Shown here in pieces: positions 1 to 8,175 of a DNA stretch of 17,272 nucleotides (positions are counted from its first letter, which is position 1; the number at the start of each line of letters is the position of its first letter). The notes beneath the pieces were generated by a model. It was not told where the DNA came from. It saw only the letters and a list, made by a program, of their open reading frames with translations, and ran no database searches. This DNA is from Acidithiobacillus sp. Its GTDB lineage: Bacteria > Pseudomonadota > Gammaproteobacteria > Acidithiobacillales > Acidithiobacillaceae. The position numbers and the translations under genes were made by a program. Location of the stretch: assembly GCA_028065135.1 (NCBI GenBank), contig JAPTWR010000107.1, forward strand, positions 1-17,272, given 5' to 3'.

Positions 1-587
1 CAGTAGACTTCGAGTCTACGTTGGAACGCGACTTTTTGATCCGACTTGAAACGGACGGAATGGTGCTGGATGTGGTTTCGCAACCTGCGACCATTGAGTT
101 TATTGGTTCTAACGGGCAAACCTATCCCTATACGCCAGATTATCTGGTGACTTATCGGGCTTATCCTGGGCCTTACCGCGCTCCTATTCTTGTTGAGGTG
201 AAGCCCGCCAGCGAACTGGATGAGCATCTACCCGAATGGAAAGCAAAATTCCGTGCGGCCATGACTTATTGCAAGGAACAGGGCTATGTATTTCATTTGA
301 GGCATGAACCGCGTATTCGCGACCAACGCTGGAAGAATGCCATGTTTTTGCAGAGATATCGGCAAATGCGGTTCGTGCCGGAAGAGTCTGAATGGATTAT
401 CGGGAATCTGCGTCAAATGGGGACGGCGACGTTTGACCACCTGTTGGCCTGTCACTTTTTTGGAGAAGTGGACCGCGCCATGGGCATTAGCCACCTTTGG
501 CACCTATTGGCGACTGCACGGATGGAGTGTGACTGGTCACAGCTATTGTCTCACGCCAGCGAACTTTGGGTGCCGGATCATGGCTAA
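1..587 (+). CDS. tnsA: TnsA-like transposon endonuclease, 5' end outside window
   Basis: TnsA is the subunit of Tn7-type heteromeric transposases that nicks the 5' ends of the element, acting with TnsB. The frame is open to the left window edge, so the N-terminus is missing. A TTG at 21 is only an internal codon: the residues before it read DFEST and continue into LERDFL, the usual start of the TnsA catalytic domain. The expected catalytic residues are visible: a Glu at 12-14 (in FESTLERDF), an Asp at 138-140 (in YTPDYLV) and the ExK pair at 195-203 (in LVEVKPAS). This matches the E-D-K arrangement of the restriction-enzyme-like TnsA fold. The remainder, roughly the last 100 residues, corresponds to the C-terminal winged-helix region that contacts TnsC in Tn7. 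The stop overlaps the tnsB start by 8 bases, indicating translational coupling. The product is probably active if the missing start is intact. Confidence 0.9.
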   Translation, partial: VDFESTLERDFLIRLETDGMVLDVVSQPATIEFIGSNGQTYPYTPDYLVTYRAYPGPYRAPILVEVKPASELDEHLPEWKAKFRAAMTYCKEQGYVFHLRHEPRIRDQRWKNAMFLQRYRQMRFVPEESEWIIGNLRQMGTATFDHLLACHFFGEVDRAMGISHLWHLLATARMECDWSQLLSHASELWVPDHG

Positions 588-2460
588 GCCAGCCCGACAA
601 ACGTTTCTGCCTGCGCTAGGAAAGATGGTGGTGACCTCCGGAAAGATTTATCGCATCACTGAGGTGCTGGATTTGGAAACCGTCATTGGGTTGGATGTGG
701 AGTCCGCCCGGAGTTGCACCCTGCGTATTGCAGACTTGGCGCCTGCGGTGGATGGTACCGTAATGGTTCGTGATCTGGATACCATTGCCGACGAAGACTG
801 GAAGACGGCGCAATCCCGATATGCAGCGATACAACCGCTTCTTGACCGATTTGACGTGGGTCGGCGTGAGGTAGAGGCCCGATCTCAAGAGGTGGGAATC
901 AATTTCACCACGCTTTACCGTTGGCTCAAGCTATATCGGGATGCGGGAACTCTTGACGGGCTAATGCCGGAGAAAAGAGGTGTCAGGAGGGGCGCCAAGA
1001 AAATATCGGTCCATGCGGAACAGATCATTCAGGATGTTATCAGTGCGCTGTATCTGACTGTGCAGCGGACCTCCGTTCAGAAGGTGGTTTTGGAGGCGCG
1101 CCGACGGTGTATTGAAGCGCAACTCACTGAGGTGCCGCACCCGAACACTATACGTGCCAGGGTTGCGGATATCAGTGAACGTGAGACGCTACGCAAACGG
1201 GGGTATCGTGAGAAGGCCAAGAACAAGTTCCTTCCTGTCCCGGGGCAGTTCCCCAACGCGGAATATCCATTGGCTGTTGTGCAGATAGACCACACACCCG
1301 CAGATATTATTCTGGTAGATGATATTTATCGTAAACCAATTGGTCGCCCCTATATTACTATGGCAATAGATGTGTTTAGTCGCATGGTCGTTGGCTACTA
1401 TCTGTCCTTTGACGCACCTTCTGTTACATCTGTGGGGATGTGTGTGGCGCAAGCTATTCTACCAAAGGAAGATTGGTTGGTATTGCATAAGGTCGATACA
1501 AAATGGCCAGTGTCTGGCCTAATGACAACCATTCATGTGGATAATGGATCGGATTTTCGCTCGGAAAGCTTTCGTAATTCCTGCATGATGTACAATATTC
1601 GGCTGGAATACCGCCCAGTAAAGCAGGCTCGCTATGGTGGTCACATCGAACGTTTGTTGGGCACCATGCTGAAAGAGATCCATGATCTTCCCGGAACTAC
1701 TTTTTCGTCGATCGAGAAGCGTGACGAATACGACTCCGAAAAACATGCGACCATGACCAAGTCGGAGTTTGAAACCTGGCTGGTTACGCTGATTTGCAAG
1801 GTGTATCACAAGCGAATCCATTCTGCTCTCGGTATGACGCCCGAGAAGAAGTGGGAACTGGGCATCTTCGGTGATAAGGACACGCCGGGCCGTGGAATGC
1901 CGTCGATACCTGCGGATCGCCAGGTTTTATTATTGGACTTCTTGCCGATGTTCAAGCGGACTATTCAGGCGGATGGTGTTTCCGTAGATGGGCTGACCTA
2001 TTATGCGGACGTTATTCGGCAGTGGATCAATGCGAATGATCCGGATACCCCCGGTAAAAAGCGGCAATTCATTTTCCGCCGTGATCCCCGTGATATCAGT
2101 GTGATCTGGTTCCATGATCCTGAGTTAAAAATGTATTTTCGCATCCCATACGCGGATCAGACGATACCGAGCATGAGTATCTGGGAGTACCAGCAGGCGG
2201 TGAGCCGCGCTCGTCAACAGGGTATGAAATCTGTGGATGAGGCCATGGTGCTCCAAGCCTTGAATGATCTGCGGCAACAGGTCGATGGCTCGTCGGAAAG
2301 GACGAAAAAGGCGCGGCGCCAGCAGCAAAAACGCAAGGAGCACGCGAAAAAGGTTTCTCCCTCACAGCCGCTGGCTTCAAATAGAACCGTATTGGAGAAA
2401 TCAGCCCCTGCCTTGATGTTGGTGGAAGGCGTTGTTAAACCATTGGATGATATTGCATGA
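580..2460 (+). CDS. tnsB: TnsB/TniA-like DDE transposase
   Basis: This is the DDE transposase that binds the transposon ends and joins their 3' ends to target DNA. The chosen ATG at 580 lies inside the end of tnsA and gives 626 residues. The same frame stays open back to 304, but that stretch only shadows tnsA. Residues about 85-130 look like a helix-turn-helix DNA-binding region (EVGINFTTLYRWLKLY). The catalytic core shows D237 (VQIDHT), D321 (HVDNGSDF) and E357 (GGHIERLLG), with exactly 35 residues between the second Asp and the Glu, so it is an intact DD(35)E triad of the retroviral-integrase fold. A Mu-type C-terminal beta domain follows (about 430-500), then a basic, Lys/Arg-rich tail near residues 565-595, probably for TnsC contact. 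An ATGA overlap links it to tnsC. Confidence 0.93.
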   Translation: MAKPARQTFLPALGKMVVTSGKIYRITEVLDLETVIGLDVESARSCTLRIADLAPAVDGTVMVRDLDTIADEDWKTAQSRYAAIQPLLDRFDVGRREVEARSQEVGINFTTLYRWLKLYRDAGTLDGLMPEKRGVRRGAKKISVHAEQIIQDVISALYLTVQRTSVQKVVLEARRRCIEAQLTEVPHPNTIRARVADISERETLRKRGYREKAKNKFLPVPGQFPNAEYPLAVVQIDHTPADIILVDDIYRKPIGRPYITMAIDVFSRMVVGYYLSFDAPSVTSVGMCVAQAILPKEDWLVLHKVDTKWPVSGLMTTIHVDNGSDFRSESFRNSCMMYNIRLEYRPVKQARYGGHIERLLGTMLKEIHDLPGTTFSSIEKRDEYDSEKHATMTKSEFETWLVTLICKVYHKRIHSALGMTPEKKWELGIFGDKDTPGRGMPSIPADRQVLLLDFLPMFKRTIQADGVSVDGLTYYADVIRQWINANDPDTPGKKRQFIFRRDPRDISVIWFHDPELKMYFRIPYADQTIPSMSIWEYQQAVSRARQQGMKSVDEAMVLQALNDLRQQVDGSSERTKKARRQQQKRKEHAKKVSPSQPLASNRTVLEKSAPALMLVEGVVKPLDDIA

Positions 2461-3344
2461 TGGACATCGCTCATATTCATCCGGAATTCCGCCATGTTTT
2501 AGGAATGTCGGATAAGGACCGCATGGCATTTCTCGACGAGCCACGTTGGATTGGGTATGGTCAGGCCAACCGTCTTGTGGAGACATTGCGTGGTTTAATG
2601 GAGAAACCCGTCCGTCCGCGTATGCCTAATCTTTTGATTGTTGGTGATTCCAATAATGGGAAAACAACCATTATCCGGCGATTCTACAAGCTACATGGAG
2701 AAGGGTTCGTTGATGAAAATGCAGAATCTATCAGACCAATTATTCTCACAGAAGCCCCGCCAAGCGCTGATGAGAAGGGATTATATATAGCAATACTTGA
2801 GAGGTTCCGCACTACTAGTCGTGCTACCAATCCTGCCTCGAAGCTGCGTTATCAAGTGATTCATCTGATGCGAGACTGCCATGTACGTCTCATGGTTATT
2901 GATGAATTTCATTCCCTCCTGACCGGGACGAAGACCAAACAACGAGAAGTCATGAATGCCATTAAGTTGCTGTGCAACGAATTGGCCATTCCCATCGTTG
3001 GTGTGGGCACCAGAGAGGCTGTTCGTGTTTTACACACGGACCCACAGCATGCCAGCCGCTTTGATGTCGTCATATTGCCGCCCTGGGAATTGAACCCAGA
3101 GTTTCAGCAGTTGGTGGCGAGTTTTGAGCAGGTTTTACCCCTAAAGAAACCTTCTTTGCTGTCTCAAAGTGAGATAGTGACGATGCTCTTCGCTATTTCT
3201 GAAGGGAATCTGGGGAATCTACACCGGCTTTTGGTGGAATGTGCAGTGGAGGCGATCAAAACAGGCACAGAAAAAATCGACAAATCGATCATTGAGGGGA
3301 AACAATGGTTGCGACCTACACATGGCATTCGGAATCTGATGTAG
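2457..3344 (+). CDS. tnsC: TnsC/TniB-like AAA+ transposition regulator
   Basis: This ATPase should bridge the target selector (TniQ type) and the TnsA/TnsB transposase and license insertion. It has 295 residues, the compact TniB-like size rather than the longer Tn7 TnsC. Walker A is GDSNNGKTT at residues 63-71. Walker B is VRLMVIDEFHSL with D149 and E150. The later segment IPIVGVGTREAVRVL suits a sensor-1 strand and DPQHASRFD an arginine-finger region, both typical of the TniB/TnsC branch of AAA+ proteins. The start codon overlaps the tnsB stop in ATGA. The C-terminal 40 bases overlap tniQ. All expected ATPase motifs are present and I see no sign of decay. Confidence 0.92.
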   Translation: MMDIAHIHPEFRHVLGMSDKDRMAFLDEPRWIGYGQANRLVETLRGLMEKPVRPRMPNLLIVGDSNNGKTTIIRRFYKLHGEGFVDENAESIRPIILTEAPPSADEKGLYIAILERFRTTSRATNPASKLRYQVIHLMRDCHVRLMVIDEFHSLLTGTKTKQREVMNAIKLLCNELAIPIVGVGTREAVRVLHTDPQHASRFDVVILPPWELNPEFQQLVASFEQVLPLKKPSLLSQSEIVTMLFAISEGNLGNLHRLLVECAVEAIKTGTEKIDKSIIEGKQWLRPTHGIRNLM

Positions 3345-4432
3345 AGCATCCGCGCTGGGTGCGGTCTGTGTCACTGCTACCCGATGAGATTATCTCATCG
3401 TGGCTGGTGCGGGCGGCCCTTGCCCAAGGCTGCGATCCCATGGTGCTTACCGGCGATATGTGGCCGAAGTGGCGCATATGGACGAGAGATGTAGACCGTT
3501 TTCTCAATGATGAACCACTGAGCAAGCTGGTGACAGTGGCGGGAATTCCTCTATCGTCCTTTCGCGCGGCAACGCTGAAAGGTGTCGCGGAACGTGTCAG
3601 TAGTGGGCCGTTGCCAGACAAGGCCCTGTGGCCATGGATATTGGCGTTGGGCGTACGGAATACCAAGCGGCGTAGCGGCCTGCAGTATTGTCCTATGTGC
3701 CTGAGTGAAGACCGCACTCCCTATTATCGTCTCCAATGGCGGTTCGCCTGGCATGTGGGTTGCGAGCATCATCATTGTTCGCTGCTGGATCGCTGCCCGC
3801 ATTGTAATGCACCGATAGAGCCTCACAGACTTCATGCGGAAGACGGGTGTGTTGCGGTCTGTGCTACCTGCAAGGGAGAACTACGGGATGTGGGCACCGC
3901 ACCCTGTTCTGACGATGCTCTGGCTTTCCAGCTTGCCGGAGATGAGGTCGTTCGTAGTGGCGGCGGTCAGTTCATGGCGCATCCAGTAGAGACGGATGCT
4001 TGGTTTGCTGGCACGTCGTTCTTCTCTACATTATTGCGGCGAGCCAATCGAAGCGATGCGGAGGCTTTGCACGCATTTCTGGATCGGATGGGGGTTGTTG
4101 TCCCCGATCTGCCACTGAATCCAGGCACCGTGGTTGAGCTACTACGCACTGAGGATCGGCAACCATTGCTCGGCGCGCTACGGAAAATGATTGGGATCGA
4201 TTTAGGCGACGTTACCACGTATTTGAATGAATCTGGCATCACACGGCAAGGGTTTGTGGCCCAGGGCGAGAAAATGCCAGCCCTGTTCGCCGAGATTTTT
4301 ACGCAACTTCCCGATAACGCCGGGGGGCACAGAAAGAGGATAGTACGCGATCCGGGCCAGCCGCGACCGCGCCACGAAGTGATGCGTATGTGGCTACGTT
4401 TACAGCGTAAGCTGGAGATGCAACAGCGATGA
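3305..4432 (+). CDS. tniQ: TniQ-family target-selection protein
   Basis: TniQ/TnsD proteins recognise or relay the target site and recruit TnsC. The N-terminus carries the family signature: residues 18-39 read WVRSVSLLPDEIISSWLVRA. A zinc-finger region follows with C129/C132 (YCPMC), C153 and C158 in a His-rich stretch (CEHHHC), and C164/C167 (RCPHC), then another Cys pair (CATC). At 375 residues it is shorter than Tn7 TnsD (about 500), closer to TniQ proteins that need a partner. The start ATG at 3305 lies 40 bases inside tnsC and is supported by a GAGGGG ribosome-binding site at 3294-3299. It is coupled by an ATGA overlap to the next gene. Which chromosomal site it targets cannot be read here because the transposon end is outside the window. 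Confidence 0.88.
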   Translation: MVATYTWHSESDVEHPRWVRSVSLLPDEIISSWLVRAALAQGCDPMVLTGDMWPKWRIWTRDVDRFLNDEPLSKLVTVAGIPLSSFRAATLKGVAERVSSGPLPDKALWPWILALGVRNTKRRSGLQYCPMCLSEDRTPYYRLQWRFAWHVGCEHHHCSLLDRCPHCNAPIEPHRLHAEDGCVAVCATCKGELRDVGTAPCSDDALAFQLAGDEVVRSGGGQFMAHPVETDAWFAGTSFFSTLLRRANRSDAEALHAFLDRMGVVVPDLPLNPGTVVELLRTEDRQPLLGALRKMIGIDLGDVTTYLNESGITRQGFVAQGEKMPALFAEIFTQLPDNAGGHRKRIVRDPGQPRPRHEVMRMWLRLQRKLEMQQR

Positions 4433-5874
4433 CGGATACGGTGGCGATGCCGTCGGTTGAGGTGGTTTGCGACGAATGCGGTAAGCGGGGCAGAAAGATA
4501 ACGCGTGTTCACCATGGTTATAAGTATTGTCCCACATGCTACGCACGAGAATTCAAGCGTCGACTTTGTCCGAAGTGTGGAAATTACGCACGGTTGCCGC
4601 GTAGGGATATGACTGCTGTGTGTCGTCGCTGTGCGGTAGACCGGCCCTGCACTCGATGTGGAAAGACCGGAGTCAAAGTGGGGCTGGTGACCGCCTATGG
4701 CCCGGTATGTAATTCCTGCGCGAAATATTTCCGGGAAGCTGAAGCCTGTGAGCTTTGTGGCGAGCTGTCTAAAAGGCTAACGCGGGTATCTCGATTCAAT
4801 CATAATCTACGACTTTGCCAAAAATGCGCTCATGCAGATCATGGTAACTGCCAGGCCTGCCACCACCATAGATTGCTGATAGTGACCAATGATGGGCGGC
4901 GCTTGTGCAAAGTCTGTCTCAATGGCGGAATGATCCCCTGCCTGGAATGTGGACAATTTATGTCGGCGGGGAGGGGTGCTCAGTGTGAGTCATGCTATTG
5001 GCAAAGCCTTCTGACAAAGCGGATAACCATAAACCGGGCAGCGTTTGCTGTGCCGACTATGACTGATCATTTTGAGCGATTTGGTGCATGGTTGGCTGTC
5101 ACTGTCGGGGATAACAAGGCTGCCATCACCCTAAACCGCTATCTTTCCTTCTTTCTGGAGATAGAGAAAGCCTGGCAGGCCATCCCCGACTATAACCGTT
5201 TGGTTGCTCACTTTGGCGCCGAAGGGCTACGCAGGGTGAGACTTCCCATGCGATGGATGCAGGAAACTGGGTTAGTGGTTAAGGATGCTGTGGTGCAGAT
5301 AGAGGATTCCGGGAAACGGCAAATTGCTGGTATGCTGAAGGCGCTGGAAGGCGATCCGGCAGGGCTGCGGATACTGAAAGAATATTATGAAGTTCTCATG
5401 GTGAGCGTAAAGGCCGAAAAGCTGAGTTTGCGCTCCGTACGTCTCGCCATGGCGCCTGCGAAAGCATTGCTGCTGGAAGCGCAGAAAATGGGACTGACGA
5501 AGCCAGATCAGAAAGCAGTGGATGTTTATTTGGCTAAGGTGCCTGGCCAACGCGCCGCTCTGACAGGTTTTGTGCGATATCTGCGTGAGGCGCAATCAGC
5601 GGATGTTGTGGTGCCTAAAGCCAAAGATAGTGCCACCCAAAAGGTCCGCCAGAGAAAATTAGAGCAAGAAATATTGGCGATGATGCGTGATGGTGGGGAA
5701 GGAGATGAGTTTCAGCGCCGGTGGGTATCGGTGGGGTTGGCGTATTTTCATGGGATGCCGAGGAAGGTGGGGCGGGGGGTAGATATTTTGAGAACGGAAG
5801 GTGAGGGTATAGCTATAAATGTTGAAGGCAAGTTGTACTGGGTACCCTCAATCAGATGGCGGTTGTCGGAATAG
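4429..5874 (+). CDS. six-zinc-ribbon protein, fifth gene of the transposition operon
   Basis: This 481-residue protein is not a standard Tn7 component I can name. Its first 190 residues contain twelve CxxC pairs in six evenly built zinc ribbons: C14/17 with 34/37, 47/50 with 65/68, 74/77 with 94/97, 107/110 with 130/133, 141/144 with 160/163, and 171/174 with 186/189. Residues about 205-400 are helical, and the pattern around LNRYLSFFLEIEKAW and later FVRYLREA resembles the SAM-like core-binding domain of tyrosine recombinases. No catalytic Arg-His-Arg-Tyr set is visible, so it is probably not an active integrase. The tail is basic. It shares an ATGA overlap with tniQ, so it should be made with the transposition proteins. 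A role in target DNA recognition is inference from position and the zinc array. Some Tn7-like families (such as the comM-inserting Tn6022 group) have a five-gene core, and this may correspond to their fifth gene, recalled and untested. Confidence 0.75.
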   Translation: MTDTVAMPSVEVVCDECGKRGRKITRVHHGYKYCPTCYAREFKRRLCPKCGNYARLPRRDMTAVCRRCAVDRPCTRCGKTGVKVGLVTAYGPVCNSCAKYFREAEACELCGELSKRLTRVSRFNHNLRLCQKCAHADHGNCQACHHHRLLIVTNDGRRLCKVCLNGGMIPCLECGQFMSAGRGAQCESCYWQSLLTKRITINRAAFAVPTMTDHFERFGAWLAVTVGDNKAAITLNRYLSFFLEIEKAWQAIPDYNRLVAHFGAEGLRRVRLPMRWMQETGLVVKDAVVQIEDSGKRQIAGMLKALEGDPAGLRILKEYYEVLMVSVKAEKLSLRSVRLAMAPAKALLLEAQKMGLTKPDQKAVDVYLAKVPGQRAALTGFVRYLREAQSADVVVPKAKDSATQKVRQRKLEQEILAMMRDGGEGDEFQRRWVSVGLAYFHGMPRKVGRGVDILRTEGEGIAINVEGKLYWVPSIRWRLSE

Positions 5875-6065
5875 TGTGCCTAAGTTTATGTAATGCAATT
5901 ATTTTATTGTATTGGTTGTATAATGCAAAGAGGCTATAACTTGCAAAGGGGCGCTGAAGACCCAGGCAAGGTATAGAGTAAGTCAGAGCCGCCTGCAAAT
6001 CCGTTGACTTGCCTTCATTATGTGCTACGCTGCGAGCTATACGGTTGACAAAATGGTAAGGTCGC
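5875..6065. other. intergenic promoter region between transposition genes and cargo
   Basis: This is the only sizeable gap left of position 10996. It is A+T rich and contains a perfect TATAAT at 5919-5924 without a clear -35, two near-identical 11-base direct repeats (TGCAAAGAGGC at 5924-5934 and TGCAAAGGGGC at 5942-5952, 18 bases apart), and a second, better promoter listed separately. There is no convincing terminator hairpin for the transposition operon. Confidence 0.5.
6004..6031 (+). promoter_or_regulatory. predicted sigma-70 promoter of the methylase-HD-ATPase operon
   Basis: TTGACT at 6004-6009 (-35) and TACGCT at 6026-6031 (-10) are separated by 16 bases. A TG one base before the -10 gives an extended -10 (TGCTACGCT). 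It lies 35 bases upstream of the ATG at 6066. It is predicted by eye only. Confidence 0.5.
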
Positions 6066-7112
6066 ATGGTAGGGATAGACTTATTTTCGGGGGCTGGCGG
6101 GATGTCTATGGGAGCTCAGTGGGCTGGGGTACGCGTCGCTGTCGCTATTGAAGCTGACAAATATGCCGCGGCGACCTTCTCGCACAATCACCCTGATACG
6201 CACGTAATCTGCGACGATGTACGAAAAATCACTCACATCGACACGCCAGTGCGCGACGAACAATTGGTTTTATTTGGCGGACCACCGTGCCAAGGATTTT
6301 CCACATCTAACCAGAAGACGCGCGATGCCGAAAACGAAAACAACTGGCTTTTTCGCGAATACCTCCGGTTGGTTGACGAAGTGAAACCGGATTGGGTTGT
6401 GTTTGAGAATGTAAAAGGCTTGCTTGATACAGAAAACGGGTTTTTTCTGGACGCAGTGTTAGCGGGGTTTAAAAAAGACGGATATACCACAAGCCACTTT
6501 ATTTTGAACTCAGCAGATTATGGAGTTCCACAAACGCGAAATCGACTTTTTATTGTAGCATCTCTGCATGGGGTAGAAATATCAGAGCCGGATAAATTTG
6601 TTACAAAACATGTCACTGTAGCTCAAGCTCTCAAGGATTTACCAGATCTTGAGAATGGCGCCTGCGTTGATGAAAAAGCGTATATGGCCCCAGCGCGCAC
6701 AAGTTATGCAAAGCTTTTACGTGCCAGATTGAAAAAATGCCACAATAATCTTGTGACAGCTAATGCGCAAAATATCATTGAAAGATACAGCTATATTCCT
6801 CAAGGTGGAAATTGGGAAAATATACCAAAAAATCTCATGAATAACTACGCTGATGTGTCTCGTTGCCATACAGGAATCTATCATCGCCTTAAGGAAGATG
6901 AACCATCTATTGTAATCGGAAACTATCGGAAAAATATGCTTGTGCATCCATGGCGAGATCGTGGACTCTCCGTACGTGAGGCCGCGCGTCTCCAGTCTTT
7001 TCCAGATGAGTTTAGATTTACTGGTTCAATCGGATTCCAGCAGCAGCAAGTCGGTAATGCGGTGCCACCTCTTTTGGCGAAAGCAGTATTCAGCCAAATT
7101 ATCAACAGGTAA
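6066..7112 (+). CDS. DNA (cytosine-5)-methyltransferase, first copy
   Basis: This enzyme transfers a methyl group from S-adenosylmethionine to C5 of cytosine in a specific DNA site. All main family motifs are present in order: motif I DLFSGAGGMSMG (residues 5-16), motif IV GGPPCQGFS with catalytic C75, motif VI FENVKG with E114, motif VIII QTRNRL (156-161), motif IX REAARLQSFPDEF, and motif X GNAVPP (330-335). The target-recognition region, about residues 190-300, is unlike the second methylase here, so a different site is expected. At 348 residues it is a normal size. The ATG is preceded by AAGG at 6058-6061, and motif I starting at residue 5 is usual. The next gene follows after 10 bases with no restriction nuclease nearby, so the methylase probably belongs functionally with the HD and ATPase genes. 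Confidence 0.93.
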   Translation: MVGIDLFSGAGGMSMGAQWAGVRVAVAIEADKYAAATFSHNHPDTHVICDDVRKITHIDTPVRDEQLVLFGGPPCQGFSTSNQKTRDAENENNWLFREYLRLVDEVKPDWVVFENVKGLLDTENGFFLDAVLAGFKKDGYTTSHFILNSADYGVPQTRNRLFIVASLHGVEISEPDKFVTKHVTVAQALKDLPDLENGACVDEKAYMAPARTSYAKLLRARLKKCHNNLVTANAQNIIERYSYIPQGGNWENIPKNLMNNYADVSRCHTGIYHRLKEDEPSIVIGNYRKNMLVHPWRDRGLSVREAARLQSFPDEFRFTGSIGFQQQQVGNAVPPLLAKAVFSQIINR

Positions 7113-7122
7113 AAGATAATAA

Positions 7123-8175
7123 ATGGAATTAATGCCGTTAGAAAAGATTTTTATTAAAAAAGCCGAAGATAAGTCGCGATTTCCTGACATCAAGGGAGAT
7201 TATGGGGCATTATATTTAGGATTTCTCAATCACTTGAGAACATGTGTTTATAATCGTATTGATGCAGCATTGAGCGCAAACTCAGAGTTTCCTGCCTTTT
7301 ATACTGCGCATGATGGAGAGCATTTCGACGAGGTCGTGCATTATGCAGGTAGCCTCTTAGGCATTGAAACAGTGGAAGATAGTGTAAGTTTAGAACCGTA
7401 CGAGTTGTATGTTTTATTGGTCGCCATTAGAATTCACGATGCTGGAAATATTTATGGTCGAAAACTTCATGAGCGTAAGTGTTTTAGTATACTTAGAGAC
7501 AGCGGTTCTGCTTCAGGTGATGACGATGCAGAGAAAAAAATAATTGCATCAATTGCTCAAGCGCACGGTGGCACAACAGCCACCGGAAGCAAGGATACGA
7601 TCGGGGAGCTCCAAAATAAAACCCCTTTGGGTAGACTTTTTATAAGACCTAGATTGATAGCATCTATTGTTCGTTTTGCTGATGAGATATGCGAGAACAG
7701 AAAAAGGGCGGCAGGGTATGTTTTGAAGCATGATTCCGTACCCAAGCAGAGTGAACTTTTCCAGAAATATGCGGCCACGATTTCAGCGAACGTGGTCTCG
7801 TACAAAGATCGCCGTTTGACCATGTTGTATCAAGTTAAAGCCAGCGATACCGCTCGTCCATGGGGTTGTGCAGCCACTGGGGGGACAGATGGCTATTTAA
7901 TAGATGAAATACTTGAAAGACTTGAAAAAATGGACAGGGAAAGGCGATACTGCAACAGATTTTCTCGTGAGGCGTATACTTTAGATGCTATTAGGGCATC
8001 TATTGAAGTCGTTAATGACGATCAAGAGACAATACAGACTATAGTTGTGCCAGAATTGCAGGATAAAGGTTACCCAGATGATAATAATGGACATCTTAAA
8101 GAGTCATTAAAGGCATTTTGTGGGCCGCTATTTTATCAAACTCTATCGCAGAAAGTGAAAGAGGAAGCTAAATGA
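7123..8175 (+). CDS. HD-superfamily hydrolase-like protein
   Basis: This 350-residue soluble protein carries the metal-binding pattern of HD phosphohydrolases: H63 and H67 in YTAHDGEHFDEVV, the H105-D106 doublet in IRIHDAGN, H148 in AQAHGG, and D187 in VRFADEI. HD proteins cleave phosphate esters in nucleotides, cyclic nucleotides or nucleic acids. Which of these applies cannot be told from the sequence. The C-terminal third (about 240-350) has no domain I recognise. The ATG at 7123 lacks a strong Shine-Dalgarno sequence, and a second ATG at 7132 is possible. It is 10 bases after the methylase and overlaps the next gene by ATGA, so all are one transcription unit. From memory it may fit the HD-CE group of predicted conflict-system HD domains, which an HMM search would test. 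Confidence 0.75.
   Translation: MELMPLEKIFIKKAEDKSRFPDIKGDYGALYLGFLNHLRTCVYNRIDAALSANSEFPAFYTAHDGEHFDEVVHYAGSLLGIETVEDSVSLEPYELYVLLVAIRIHDAGNIYGRKLHERKCFSILRDSGSASGDDDAEKKIIASIAQAHGGTTATGSKDTIGELQNKTPLGRLFIRPRLIASIVRFADEICENRKRAAGYVLKHDSVPKQSELFQKYAATISANVVSYKDRRLTMLYQVKASDTARPWGCAATGGTDGYLIDEILERLEKMDRERRYCNRFSREAYTLDAIRASIEVVNDDQETIQTIVVPELQDKGYPDDNNGHLKESLKAFCGPLFYQTLSQKVKEEAK

Noticed and set aside
304..579. Upstream extension of the tnsB reading frame to give 718 residues
   Set aside because: This stretch is the alternative frame of tnsA and has no transposase similarity; the ATG at 580 overlaps the tnsA stop as expected for coupled genes.
3967..4515. 182-residue minus-strand open frame over tniQ
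   Set aside because: It is antisense to tniQ and rich in Arg/Ser from codon complementarity, with no domain.
4429..5874. Reading the zinc-ribbon protein as an active tyrosine recombinase
   Set aside because: Only the core-binding-like helical pattern is seen; the catalytic Arg-His-Arg-Tyr residues are not visible and the zinc array is atypical.
6044..6049. TTGACA as a -35 for the first methylase
   Set aside because: It lies only 16 bases before the ATG, so any matching -10 would fall inside the coding sequence.
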